Below, one piece after another: positions 7,969 to 15,195 of a stretch of 18,506 bases of DNA; the stretch's first letter is position 1, and each line of letters begins with the position of its first letter. The position numbers and the translations under genes are program-made. The DNA is from an uncultured Spirochaetales bacterium. GTDB taxonomy: Bacteria; Spirochaetota; Spirochaetia; Treponematales; Treponemataceae. The DNA is taken from the NCBI GenBank assembly GCA_946061495.1, contig CAMGSV010000026.1, forward strand, positions 1 through 18,506, written 5' to 3'. The notes beneath the pieces were generated by a model that made no database searches, was not told the origin of the DNA, and worked only from the letters and a program-made list of their open reading frames with translations.

Positions 7969-10272
7969 ATGCCTGAAGACAAGAGTAAGTTTCGTGTGAA
8001 TAGGTCTGTTCTATTTCTGAATATCCGAATAGTCCTTACTATAATCATCTTCCTGTCGGTTTCCATTGTCATGATCTATGACAATCTGAACCTCAAAGGC
8101 TTCATCACCCACCGCACCAAGAAATTTGCCCAGGATCTGACCTTCCAGCACGCCGCCAGCATCACCAAGGAATGCACCACCAGAATGCTGAACATGGACA
8201 TGATCGCCGACTCCCTGGTGCAGACCAACAGCACCTCATCCTCACAGCAGCTCCATGAATTCCTGGCACGAAAGGCGGAGCTCAGCGTCTTCAACGAGCT
8301 GCACTTCATCGGCATCGACGACCTCATCAACACCAATTCCCATGACACCATCACCCTCCCCAACCACGAGCTGCACCTGCCCCACGTGGACCTCCTCCTG
8401 AATTCCCAGGAGCTGGACCACGCCTGCATCACCTACGACGGTGTCAGCAACATCTACTACACCCGATTCGTCGCCCAGCAGGACAAGCCCCTGGGCATTC
8501 TGGTGGGTATCCGGGGAAAGCACAACCTCCAGGACCTGATACAGATGAAGGTTCTGAACAACCAGACCGTCAGCTGCATTGTGGACAAGAACAGCGGCAT
8601 CGTGGTGGCACCCACCAACGCCCACCTGAAGCAGGACATGAACCTCGACAACTTTATCATGTTCACCGAAAGCCAAGGCAGCAGGGTGGCAATCCAAGCG
8701 GTGAAGGAAGACATTTCGAGCCTCACGGAAGCGGTCCATCTGGTAAGGAACAACCAAGACAAAAGCATCCTGATAACCTACACCCCCCTGGGCATCAATG
8801 ACTGGGGACTGGTCACCTTCATCCCGGAAAACCTCATTGCCGTGGGAGCCCAGGACTACATCCTCAGAACCCTCCTGATCTCCGTGGTCTCAATCTGCCT
8901 GTTCGGTATCATTGCCATCACCGCCTTCATCTCCTACAAGAACAACAAGCGGCAGATGGAACGCATTGCCTTCCACGATATGATAACGGGGGGCTTGAAC
9001 AACGAGGGGTTCCAGCTGCGGTTCCACGAGATTGTCGCCAAGGCCAAGGGCAACACCTATGCCGTAGCCCTCATCAACATGCGGAATTTCAAGCTCATCA
9101 ACGAGAAGTATGGCAAGAAAGAGGGCGACCGCACCCTGAAGCACATCCACCATTCCATCACCACGTGCCTCAAGACAAACGAATTCACTGGACGAATCAG
9201 TGCCGACCGCTTCTTCATCTGTCTACGGGAGCACCAGCAGGAGGCCATCGAAGGGAGACTCAAAGTCATCTGCCGGGAAATCAACAGCTTCAACACAGCG
9301 GGCACCCTCATCCACCTGCTAGAATTCCATTGCGGCGTCCAAATTGTAGACGACACCACCACCGATGTCACCCGCATCCAGGACCATGCCCGCCAAGCCT
9401 ACGACCTAGCGATACGAGAAAACCTGTTCTGCGTGTTCTACCAGAAATCCTTTACAGAAAAGCTGCTGTGGGAGCAGGAGCTGGACATGATGTTCGAGAC
9501 CTCCCTGCGGAACAAGGAATTCAAGCTCTACCTGCAGCCGAAGGTGGACCTGGAGACAGGAACAGTCTGCGGGGCAGAGGCACTGGTTCGGTGGCTCCAT
9601 CCAGAAAAGGGCTTCATCTTCCCCTCCGACTTCATTCCCCTCTTTGAGAGCAACGGCAAGATTTGCCGGCTTGACGCATATATGTTCGAGGAGGTCTGCA
9701 AGGTGCTGCACCGCTGGCATCAGCAGGGCAGGCACCTCATCCCCATCTCCGTCAACCTGTCCCGGCAACACTATTTCCGCAACCCCGAATTTCTGGACAG
9801 CTTTGCCAAGATTGCCAAGCACTACAATATCCCGCCCCGCATCCTGGACTTTGAGCTTACCGAATCAATCTTTTTTGACACGGACCAATTCAATTCCGTA
9901 AAGAAGAGCCTCAAGGAGATGCACGACCTGGGCTTCCTCTGTTCCCTGGACGACTTTGGCGTGGGATTCTCCTCCCTGGGGCTGCTGAAGGAATTCGACA
10001 TAGACACCATCAAGTTCGACCGTCAGTTCTTCCTGGACGTTTCCACAAAAAAGTCAAAAACCATCCTGGAAAGTCTCATGAGAATGTCCGAGGAGCTGGG
10101 CATCAAGACCGTGGCGGAGGGAATCGAAACCCACGAGCAGCTGACCTACCTCAACGAAATCAACTGCGACATGATCCAAGGCTACATCTTTTCCCTGCCC
10201 CTAGAGACGTTAGAATTCGAGCTGTGGCTGGATAGCCTGGAGAACAGGAAACCTTCCGTATCGAAGGAATAG
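7969..10272 (+). CDS. Membrane c-di-GMP phosphodiesterase with degenerate GGDEF and intact EAL
   Basis: 767-residue membrane signalling enzyme predicted to hydrolyse c-di-GMP. Order: a short cytoplasmic N-terminus, TM1 (about 15-38), an extracytoplasmic sensor region of ~260 residues probably of the double-Cache type, TM2 (about 303-328), a GGDEF-like domain (about 340-475) and an EAL domain (about 500-750). The diguanylate cyclase signature is SADRF (411-415) instead of GGDEF, so cyclase activity is not expected. It may bind GTP or act as a regulatory domain. The EAL domain keeps AEAL (537-539), SVNLS, ELTES, DDFG (661-664), Lys682 (IKFD), AEGIET (Glu717) and a downstream QGY, the set needed for metal binding and catalysis. 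Start supported by GGAG. It precedes a chemoreceptor on the same strand, but that gene has its own promoter. Confidence 0.93.
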   Translation: MPEDKSKFRVNRSVLFLNIRIVLTIIIFLSVSIVMIYDNLNLKGFITHRTKKFAQDLTFQHAASITKECTTRMLNMDMIADSLVQTNSTSSSQQLHEFLARKAELSVFNELHFIGIDDLINTNSHDTITLPNHELHLPHVDLLLNSQELDHACITYDGVSNIYYTRFVAQQDKPLGILVGIRGKHNLQDLIQMKVLNNQTVSCIVDKNSGIVVAPTNAHLKQDMNLDNFIMFTESQGSRVAIQAVKEDISSLTEAVHLVRNNQDKSILITYTPLGINDWGLVTFIPENLIAVGAQDYILRTLLISVVSICLFGIIAITAFISYKNNKRQMERIAFHDMITGGLNNEGFQLRFHEIVAKAKGNTYAVALINMRNFKLINEKYGKKEGDRTLKHIHHSITTCLKTNEFTGRISADRFFICLREHQQEAIEGRLKVICREINSFNTAGTLIHLLEFHCGVQIVDDTTTDVTRIQDHARQAYDLAIRENLFCVFYQKSFTEKLLWEQELDMMFETSLRNKEFKLYLQPKVDLETGTVCGAEALVRWLHPEKGFIFPSDFIPLFESNGKICRLDAYMFEEVCKVLHRWHQQGRHLIPISVNLSRQHYFRNPEFLDSFAKIAKHYNIPPRILDFELTESIFFDTDQFNSVKKSLKEMHDLGFLCSLDDFGVGFSSLGLLKEFDIDTIKFDRQFFLDVSTKKSKTILESLMRMSEELGIKTVAEGIETHEQLTYLNEINCDMIQGYIFSLPLETLEFELWLDSLENRKPSVSKE

Positions 10273-10309
10273 CACCGCCTGTCCCACGGACATGACAACA
10301 ATCTTCCCA

Positions 10310-10362
10310 TTGCTAAGGCCATTTTTTTCTGCTATAATGATTAGTTGTCTATAATAAGGAGG
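10310..10362 (+). promoter_or_regulatory. Promoter and strong ribosome binding site of the chemoreceptor gene
   Basis: TTGCTA (10310-10315), a 17-base spacer and a consensus TATAAT (10333-10338) preceded by TGC, an extended -10. The predicted start near 10345 gives a leader of about 25 bases with AAGGAGG at 10356-10362, seven bases before the ATG. The upstream gene's stop is at 10272, so the receptor can be transcribed independently. Confidence 0.7.
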
Positions 10363-10369
10363 TTTACTC

Positions 10370-12439
10370 ATGAGAAGCATTAGCTCTGTCATACTTACAT
10401 TGGTTCTCTCCACCACCACCCTGCTGTTCCTGGTGGTCTCCGTCGTAAATTATCGAACATCAAAAAATCTCGTCCTTGACCAAACCCACCTGCAGCTGAT
10501 GGATACCACCACCTTGACTGCCTCCGAAACAGACAGCTGGCTGGCCCTGCGAATTACCGAGGTAGAAAACCTGGCCAGCAGCCCCACCCTCAAGAGCCTG
10601 GAGCCCGCTGCCATCAACGCCTACCTGGGACGGATGCTGGGAGACAACGGCCCCATGCCCAATTACAACAGCTTCTGGCTCAGTGATCTGGAGGGCAACT
10701 GGTATTCCCCCCTGGGAACCTCCGGCAGCATTGCAGACCGAGACTACTTCTGGGAAATCCTCGAGGTAAAGCAAACCGTCATCTCAAATCCCCTCATTGG
10801 ACGCGCCGACGGTAAACTGGCGGTTGTCGTTGCCGTCCCTGTGGAGATTGACGGCCAGATGCAGGCGATTCTTGGAGCCAACGTAAAGGTTGCCGAGCTT
10901 GCCAACAAAATCAACAGCATCTCCATCGGAGAGAGCGGCTTCACCACCCTCCACCAGAACAATGGTCTGGTAGTGGTGGACAAGGATGAGTCAAAGATTT
11001 TGACCTACAATCCTCTGGAGGACACTACAAGCCCCTACTACCCCCTACGGGATGAAATCATACGGAAGGACACGGGCATCATAGATGTGACGGCCAATGG
11101 GGAGCAGCTGTACGTTTCCTTCGTACAGCTGAAGGAAACTGACTGGATCATGATTTCTACGGTGTCCGCCAATGAATTCAAGAGGCCCATCTACCGTCTT
11201 TTTGTCATCAGTGGCATCCTTTTCCTGATCATGATAGTCACCTCCGCCATAGCCTACTCCTTCATCCTGCAGTATGTTTTGGTACGCCCTTTGAGAATGC
11301 TGAACAGTTCCATGCAGGAGTTGGTGAGTGGTGACGCCGACTTGACACGCCGTTTGGAGCTGAAGTCACTGAAGGAGATAATGGCCCTCACCAGCAGCTT
11401 CAACCAGTTTACCGAGAAGGTCCATGATATCATTGGCGGCGTGCAGCACTCCAAGGTTCGGCTGGAAAGCGTCGGACACGAGCTATCCTCCAGCACCTAC
11501 GAGACCGTATCCTCCATTAACCAAATCACAGCGAACATCAACAGAATCAAAGGACAAATCTCCGACCAGAACAATGGTGTCGCAGAGACTGCTGGTGCCG
11601 TGAACGAGATTGCCTCCAATATTCAATCCTTGGAACGCATGATCCAGTCCCAGTCTGCCCAGGTAACACAAGCATCCGCCGCCATTGAGGAAATGCTGGC
11701 CAACATCCATAATATCAGCAACTCCATGAACCGCATGGCCAACTCCTTCCATGGTCTGGCCTCCGACATCCAGCGGGGAAACGAAAAACAGGCTGACGTC
11801 AACCAGCGTATCATGGAAATCGAGCGGCAGTCCCAGATGCTCCACGAGGCAAACACCGTCATCGCCTCCATCGCCGAGCAGACAAACATGCTGGCTATGA
11901 ACGCCGCCATCGAGGCAGCCCACGCCGGCGATGCAGGACGGGGCTTCAGCGTCGTTGCCGACGAAATCCGCAAGCTTTCCGAGACCTCCTCCGAGCAGTC
12001 CCGCAACATCGGAACCCAGCTGACCCACATCCACAGCTCCATCGAGGATGTGGTGTCTGTTTCCGAGGAGTCAAGCCAGTTGTTCAACTCCGTCTCCAAC
12101 CAGATTCAGGAGACAAGCAACCTGGTCACCCAGATGAAGGGCGCCATGGACGAACAGGCTGAAGGCTCCCAGCAGGTGGGAGAGGTGCTGAAGCTGATGA
12201 ACGACAGCACCTTGGAAGTCCGCACTGCATCCCAGGAAATGTCCATGGGCAACCGGCAAATTCTGGAGGAAATCCGCAAGCTGCAGAATTCCACCGACAC
12301 CATGGCCACCAGCATGGAGGAAATGAACAAGGGCGCCCAGCGGATTTTTGAGCGGGGAACCATGCTGGCAGACATCTCGGAAAAGATGGCCACCACCATC
12401 GACGACATAGCCTCTCGCCTGAATCAGTTCAGGGCTTGA
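10370..12439 (+). CDS. Methyl-accepting chemotaxis protein (Cache sensor, HAMP, signalling domain)
   Basis: 689-residue transmembrane chemoreceptor that controls CheA/CheW and flagellar rotation. TM1 at about 7-27; a periplasmic sensor (about 35-275) with dCache-like features (FWLSDLEGNWY, ADRDYFWEIL, VVVAVPVEIDGQ, ILGANVKVAEL, GESGFTTLHQNN); TM2 at about 281-303; HAMP from VRPLRML (305) to about 358; then a long coiled-coil signalling domain. The hairpin tip is clear at about 503-530 (EQTNMLAMNAAIEAAHAG, followed by GRGFSVVADEIRKL). No C-terminal CheR-binding NWETF-like pentapeptide; it ends NQFRA. Ligand unknown; dCache receptors often bind amino acids or other small metabolites. The start is set by AAGGAGG. 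It implies a motile host. Confidence 0.96.
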   Translation: MRSISSVILTLVLSTTTLLFLVVSVVNYRTSKNLVLDQTHLQLMDTTTLTASETDSWLALRITEVENLASSPTLKSLEPAAINAYLGRMLGDNGPMPNYNSFWLSDLEGNWYSPLGTSGSIADRDYFWEILEVKQTVISNPLIGRADGKLAVVVAVPVEIDGQMQAILGANVKVAELANKINSISIGESGFTTLHQNNGLVVVDKDESKILTYNPLEDTTSPYYPLRDEIIRKDTGIIDVTANGEQLYVSFVQLKETDWIMISTVSANEFKRPIYRLFVISGILFLIMIVTSAIAYSFILQYVLVRPLRMLNSSMQELVSGDADLTRRLELKSLKEIMALTSSFNQFTEKVHDIIGGVQHSKVRLESVGHELSSSTYETVSSINQITANINRIKGQISDQNNGVAETAGAVNEIASNIQSLERMIQSQSAQVTQASAAIEEMLANIHNISNSMNRMANSFHGLASDIQRGNEKQADVNQRIMEIERQSQMLHEANTVIASIAEQTNMLAMNAAIEAAHAGDAGRGFSVVADEIRKLSETSSEQSRNIGTQLTHIHSSIEDVVSVSEESSQLFNSVSNQIQETSNLVTQMKGAMDEQAEGSQQVGEVLKLMNDSTLEVRTASQEMSMGNRQILEEIRKLQNSTDTMATSMEEMNKGAQRIFERGTMLADISEKMATTIDDIASRLNQFRA

Positions 12440-12474
12440 GACAAGCTCAAGGGCTTGAGACAAGCTCAAGGGCT
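12431..12474. repeat. 19-bp tandem direct repeat spanning the chemoreceptor stop codon
   Basis: AGGGCTTGAGACAAGCTCA occurs at 12431-12449 and again at 12450-12468, followed by a partial third copy AGGGCT (12469-12474). The first copy contains the TGA stop (12437-12439) of the chemoreceptor. Each unit holds a small inverted repeat (CTTGAG, ACAAG, CTCAAG), so the transcript could form two short hairpins before the terminator. Confidence 0.9.
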
Positions 12475-12477
12475 CAG

Positions 12478-12530
12478 AATAAAAAAATGGGGCTGGATCG
12501 AACGGTACGCTTCGAGCCAGCCCCTTCTCG
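12478..12530. terminator. Bidirectional intrinsic terminator between chemoreceptor and rubredoxin
   Basis: Hairpin 12489-12524: GGGGCTGG pairs with CCAGCCCC, then one A/G mismatch, then TCGAA with TTCGA around an 8-base loop. On the minus strand it is followed by ATTTTTTTATT, a strong U-tract, ending rubredoxin transcripts. On the plus strand it is followed by the weaker TTCTCGTTATT, but its position after the chemoreceptor suggests it serves both genes. Confidence 0.85.
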
Positions 12531-12534
12531 TTAT

Positions 12535-12699
12535 TCAGTCTTCCTCCAGAACAAAGTGAACCTTCTTTGCCCCGCAGAGCGGACATACCCAGTCATCGGG
12601 AATATCCTTGAATGATGTTCCTGGTGCAATTCCTCCATCAGGATCACCAACCCCAGGATCATACACATAACCACAAATCTTGCAGACATATTTTTCCAT
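12535..12699 (-). CDS. Rubredoxin
   Basis: 54-residue rubredoxin, a small cytoplasmic one-electron carrier with a single iron bound by four cysteines. Both knuckles are visible: CKICGY (Cys6, Cys9) and CPLCGA (Cys39, Cys42). Between them are the usual YVYDP, FKDIPDDWVCP and a Gly-rich turn, and length is standard. The ATG at 12699 has GGAGG six bases upstream. It carries its own promoter and ends before the terminator at 12489-12524, so it is monocistronic or the tail of the TPR lipoprotein operon. Rubredoxins in anaerobes donate electrons to rubrerythrin, superoxide reductase or flavodiiron proteins. None of those is in the window, although hemerythrin genes lie elsewhere in it. Confidence 0.97.
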   Translation of the reverse strand: MEKYVCKICGYVYDPGVGDPDGGIAPGTSFKDIPDDWVCPLCGAKKVHFVLEED

Positions 12700-12730
12700 A
12701 TTTAACCTCCATAGACACGTTTCTTCTTAA

Positions 12731-12759
12731 AAGATATATCCTTAAGGATACCTTTTCAA
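12731..12759 (-). promoter_or_regulatory. Rubredoxin promoter with a perfect palindrome in the spacer
   Basis: On the minus strand TTGAAA (12759-12754), a 17-base spacer and TATCTT (12736-12731). The predicted start near 12724 gives a leader of about 25 bases with GGAGG. The spacer contains the perfect 14-bp palindrome TATCCTTAAGGATA (12737-12750), directly abutting the -10 box. That is the position expected for an operator of a dimeric repressor or a spacer-binding activator. Confidence 0.55.
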
Positions 12760-12782
12760 CTCCATCGGCAGCCTCTGCCCCG

Positions 12783-14498
12783 TCAATTCAGCAGCTCCTC
12801 CAGCTGGGTATTCAGCAGCAGCATCTCCTCATCATTGGTGTTCAGGGCCACCACCTGCTTCAAGTAATACTGGGCCTTGCGATAATCCTTGCGGTCAAAA
12901 TAATAGCTGTACAGCTCAAAGAGGGAGTCGCTGTTTCTGGGATTTGCCGTGAGGCTTTGCCGCAGATCTGCCAGCTTGTCGGTATCGTTGGTAGCCAACA
13001 AGCTCCGCTGGTAATACAGGAAGCTTTTGAGCTGGTTGGAAGCGCTGGGCAACTGGCTGGCAATCAGAGAACGAACCTCCCCCTTGTTTCCCGCCGCCGC
13101 CAGCACACGAATATACAGCTCCTTCACTTCATCGGAATCGGGGTGCTGGCTATACAGCGTCGTAACCTCCCGTTGGGCCTCACTAACCCGTCCAAATCCA
13201 AGACAAGATCGAATATAGACCAGTCGCTGGGAAAGGCTGGGATTTTCCTGCTCCATCAGACGGGAGCTGTTAGTGTATGCCACATTCCAGTCCCGTCGGA
13301 CAATGGCATCTTCTGCCCGGATGAAGATGGCATCCTCATTATTGGAATCCTGGGCAAGAATCTCCTCCGCCAGCTCTCCGGCGGTTCTCCCCTTTACCCT
13401 GTTTCCCGTAATGGTGGCCAAATGGGCCGCCGCCAGCACCACATCAGTGTCATCGGGATACAGCTCCAAGGCCTGCTCCGCCGTAGCAGATGCGGCGGCA
13501 GTATTCTTGTTCCATTCGTACTGGATGCGGGAGCGCAGCAGCAAATAATCCTTGGACACCTTGTCCACCCGGGAGTACACGTCCAGCAGGGGAACCGCCT
13601 TCACATAGTTTCCCTGGTCCATCAGCACCGCTACCCTCAGCAAGATGAACTGGGAGTTGTCCGGCTCCTGCTGCAGCACCTGGTTGATATAGTTCTCAGC
13701 GACGGCATACTTACCGGTACGAGAGGCCAACTGGGCCAACAGCTTCAGCAGCTTTATGTTTCCGGGATACAAGTCCAGCAGATGGGTGGCAGTCTCCTGG
13801 GCTTCCTGGTATTTCTTCTGGAGGAAATACGTTTCAGCCAGAGCATAGTTTGTCTCAAAGCAGCTCTCATCCAGGTCGGCCGCACCTTTGAACTGCTCTT
13901 GGGCAGCTCCCAAATCACCCATCCGTTGGTACAGGCAGCCCAAAAGATAGTGCACCAGCACGGAGTCAGGACGAATCCGCAACCCCTCCTCAAGGGCGGC
14001 CTGAGACTGGGAATAGTAGTTCCCGTTGCTTTGGGAGGTGAGAAGCACCAAGGAAGGCAGTACAATAGTAAAGAAGTCACTGTTGCCCGTATTCACGTCG
14101 TAGATGCCCATTTTGGCCGACTCAATGGCAGCAGTATAGGCATTAGCCTTAATGTCCGAGGGCATGGTGATGGTGTTCCGCTGGGAAGGCCAGACAATGG
14201 ACATGAGGGAGGAGGCCACTGCCAAGATCACCCTCTCCGGCTGGGTGGAGGGAGTGCGAATCTTGGAGGCCGCCCGCTGAATCGATGCCGGGGAGCCAAT
14301 CTCCATGTCCTTCATGATGCTGGAATCCGAAAAGGAGAAGAAGCCCGTATCCTCCTGCTCCGGCACGAACAAGGGAGTAGCGGCCTCCAGGTCAACAGGC
14401 TCCGGCTCAGGACTGCTGGCGCAAGAGACGAATACAACCAGAAGGAGGGTACTAAACAGGAGATTTCTCAGGTCAAGGCTTACAGTGAACAGCTTCAA
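12783..14498 (-). CDS. Large TPR-repeat lipoprotein
   Basis: 571 residues. The signal peptide ends in a lipobox VFVSC (Cys26), followed by a Glu/Pro-rich linker, so it is a membrane-anchored envelope lipoprotein. From about residue 150 to the end it is helical with tetratricopeptide-type pairs (for example LGCLYQRMGDLGAAQEQFKGA, then YALAETYFLQKKYQEAQETA, then FDRKDYRKAQYYLKQV), so it is probably a protein-interaction scaffold. The start is a TTG at 14498 overlapping the upstream TGA stop (TTGA), with GGAAG about 8 bases upstream, showing translational coupling to the membrane protein gene. No enzymatic motif is seen. The partner and exact role are unknown. Confidence 0.85.
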   Translation of the reverse strand: MKLFTVSLDLRNLLFSTLLLVVFVSCASSPEPEPVDLEAATPLFVPEQEDTGFFSFSDSSIMKDMEIGSPASIQRAASKIRTPSTQPERVILAVASSLMSIVWPSQRNTITMPSDIKANAYTAAIESAKMGIYDVNTGNSDFFTIVLPSLVLLTSQSNGNYYSQSQAALEEGLRIRPDSVLVHYLLGCLYQRMGDLGAAQEQFKGAADLDESCFETNYALAETYFLQKKYQEAQETATHLLDLYPGNIKLLKLLAQLASRTGKYAVAENYINQVLQQEPDNSQFILLRVAVLMDQGNYVKAVPLLDVYSRVDKVSKDYLLLRSRIQYEWNKNTAAASATAEQALELYPDDTDVVLAAAHLATITGNRVKGRTAGELAEEILAQDSNNEDAIFIRAEDAIVRRDWNVAYTNSSRLMEQENPSLSQRLVYIRSCLGFGRVSEAQREVTTLYSQHPDSDEVKELYIRVLAAAGNKGEVRSLIASQLPSASNQLKSFLYYQRSLLATNDTDKLADLRQSLTANPRNSDSLFELYSYYFDRKDYRKAQYYLKQVVALNTNDEEMLLLNTQLEELLN

Positions 14499-15103
14499 TT
14501 CGTGTCTTCCAAATCATTGAAGTCATCATCAGCATCTTCCAGCCGAATACTCCGCTTGTTCCATATGAAAAACAGAATTACCAGACAAAAGCCTGCCGCA
14601 ATCAGCAGCACCGGCCACCATCGGCTAGCAAACTGGAGGAACGGCTGCTGAATTACATCGAGGGAGAACAAGAGGCAGCAACCTCCAAGCAACAGCAGCG
14701 ATACGGACGGAATCACTTGGGAAATCCTTGCCCGACGATAAACAAAGAGACCTGACAGCAGCAGGGAAACTCCTCCGATTACAACCACAAGGGGCCACAA
14801 AGCATCCAAGGTGTAAGGAATATGTTTTGTTCTGATAAAGAATAGCAGCAACCCTGTCAGGACAAGGAAGAGACCGGCAAACATCACCGACTTTCGACGG
14901 AGCTTGACGATGGCGAGAAACAATAGACAGCCCCCCAAGGCAACACAGACCAGATGGTGGATGCCAATAACCTGCATCTCAATACCTGAGGAAGAGATGC
15001 CCAGCAGCAGGATGCCCAGCAGGACAAAGGCTATTCCCGCCCCCAGAAGGAGGTTAAAGGAAGTCTTCTTATTCTGGTGTTCCAGATGGTGCTGTTCAGA
15101 CAT
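14495..15103 (-). CDS. Polytopic membrane protein with LiaI/LiaF-like transmembrane repeats
   Basis: 202 residues, about six predicted transmembrane segments. The start is the ATG at 15103 with GGAGGAG just upstream. The paired W-P motifs followed by hydrophobic stretches (LWPLVVVIGGVSLLL and WWPVLLIAAGFCLVI) resemble the small membrane domains found in LiaI/LiaF-like proteins, a family tied to envelope-stress responses in other bacteria. Here that is only a resemblance. The N-terminus is polar and His-rich (SEQHHLEHQNKK), and the C-terminus is an acidic cytoplasmic tail (EDADDDFNDLEDTN). Its stop overlaps the TPR lipoprotein start by four bases, so the two are made together. Confidence 0.75.
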   Translation of the reverse strand: MSEQHHLEHQNKKTSFNLLLGAGIAFVLLGILLLGISSSGIEMQVIGIHHLVCVALGGCLLFLAIVKLRRKSVMFAGLFLVLTGLLLFFIRTKHIPYTLDALWPLVVVIGGVSLLLSGLFVYRRARISQVIPSVSLLLLGGCCLLFSLDVIQQPFLQFASRWWPVLLIAAGFCLVILFFIWNKRSIRLEDADDDFNDLEDTN

Positions 15104-15138
15104 AACTCCTCCTGTGGCCTTGGAAAATATTTCGTTAT

Positions 15139-15189
15139 AGAATACACTATGATGGCAGTCTTGCCAATAAGTTCTGACCATGATAAAAT
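15139..15189. promoter_or_regulatory. Divergent back-to-back promoters sharing one -35 box
   Basis: Minus strand: TTGGCA (15167-15162), 17 bases, TATTCT (15144-15139), for the membrane protein gene, leader about 29 bases. Plus strand: TTGCCA (15161-15166), 17 bases, TAAAAT (15184-15189), for the TPR lipoprotein gene, with just six bases to its ATG at 15196. The two -35 boxes are the two strands of the same TTGCCAA at 15161-15167, so RNA polymerase could occupy only one promoter at a time. Confidence 0.6.
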
Positions 15190-15195
15190 AAAAAA

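Noticed and set aside
12612..14651. 679-codon open frame on the plus strand
   Set aside because: Antisense to the TPR lipoprotein and rubredoxin genes. Long but low in recognisable structure; the minus-strand genes have a lipobox, TPR pattern and rubredoxin cysteines.
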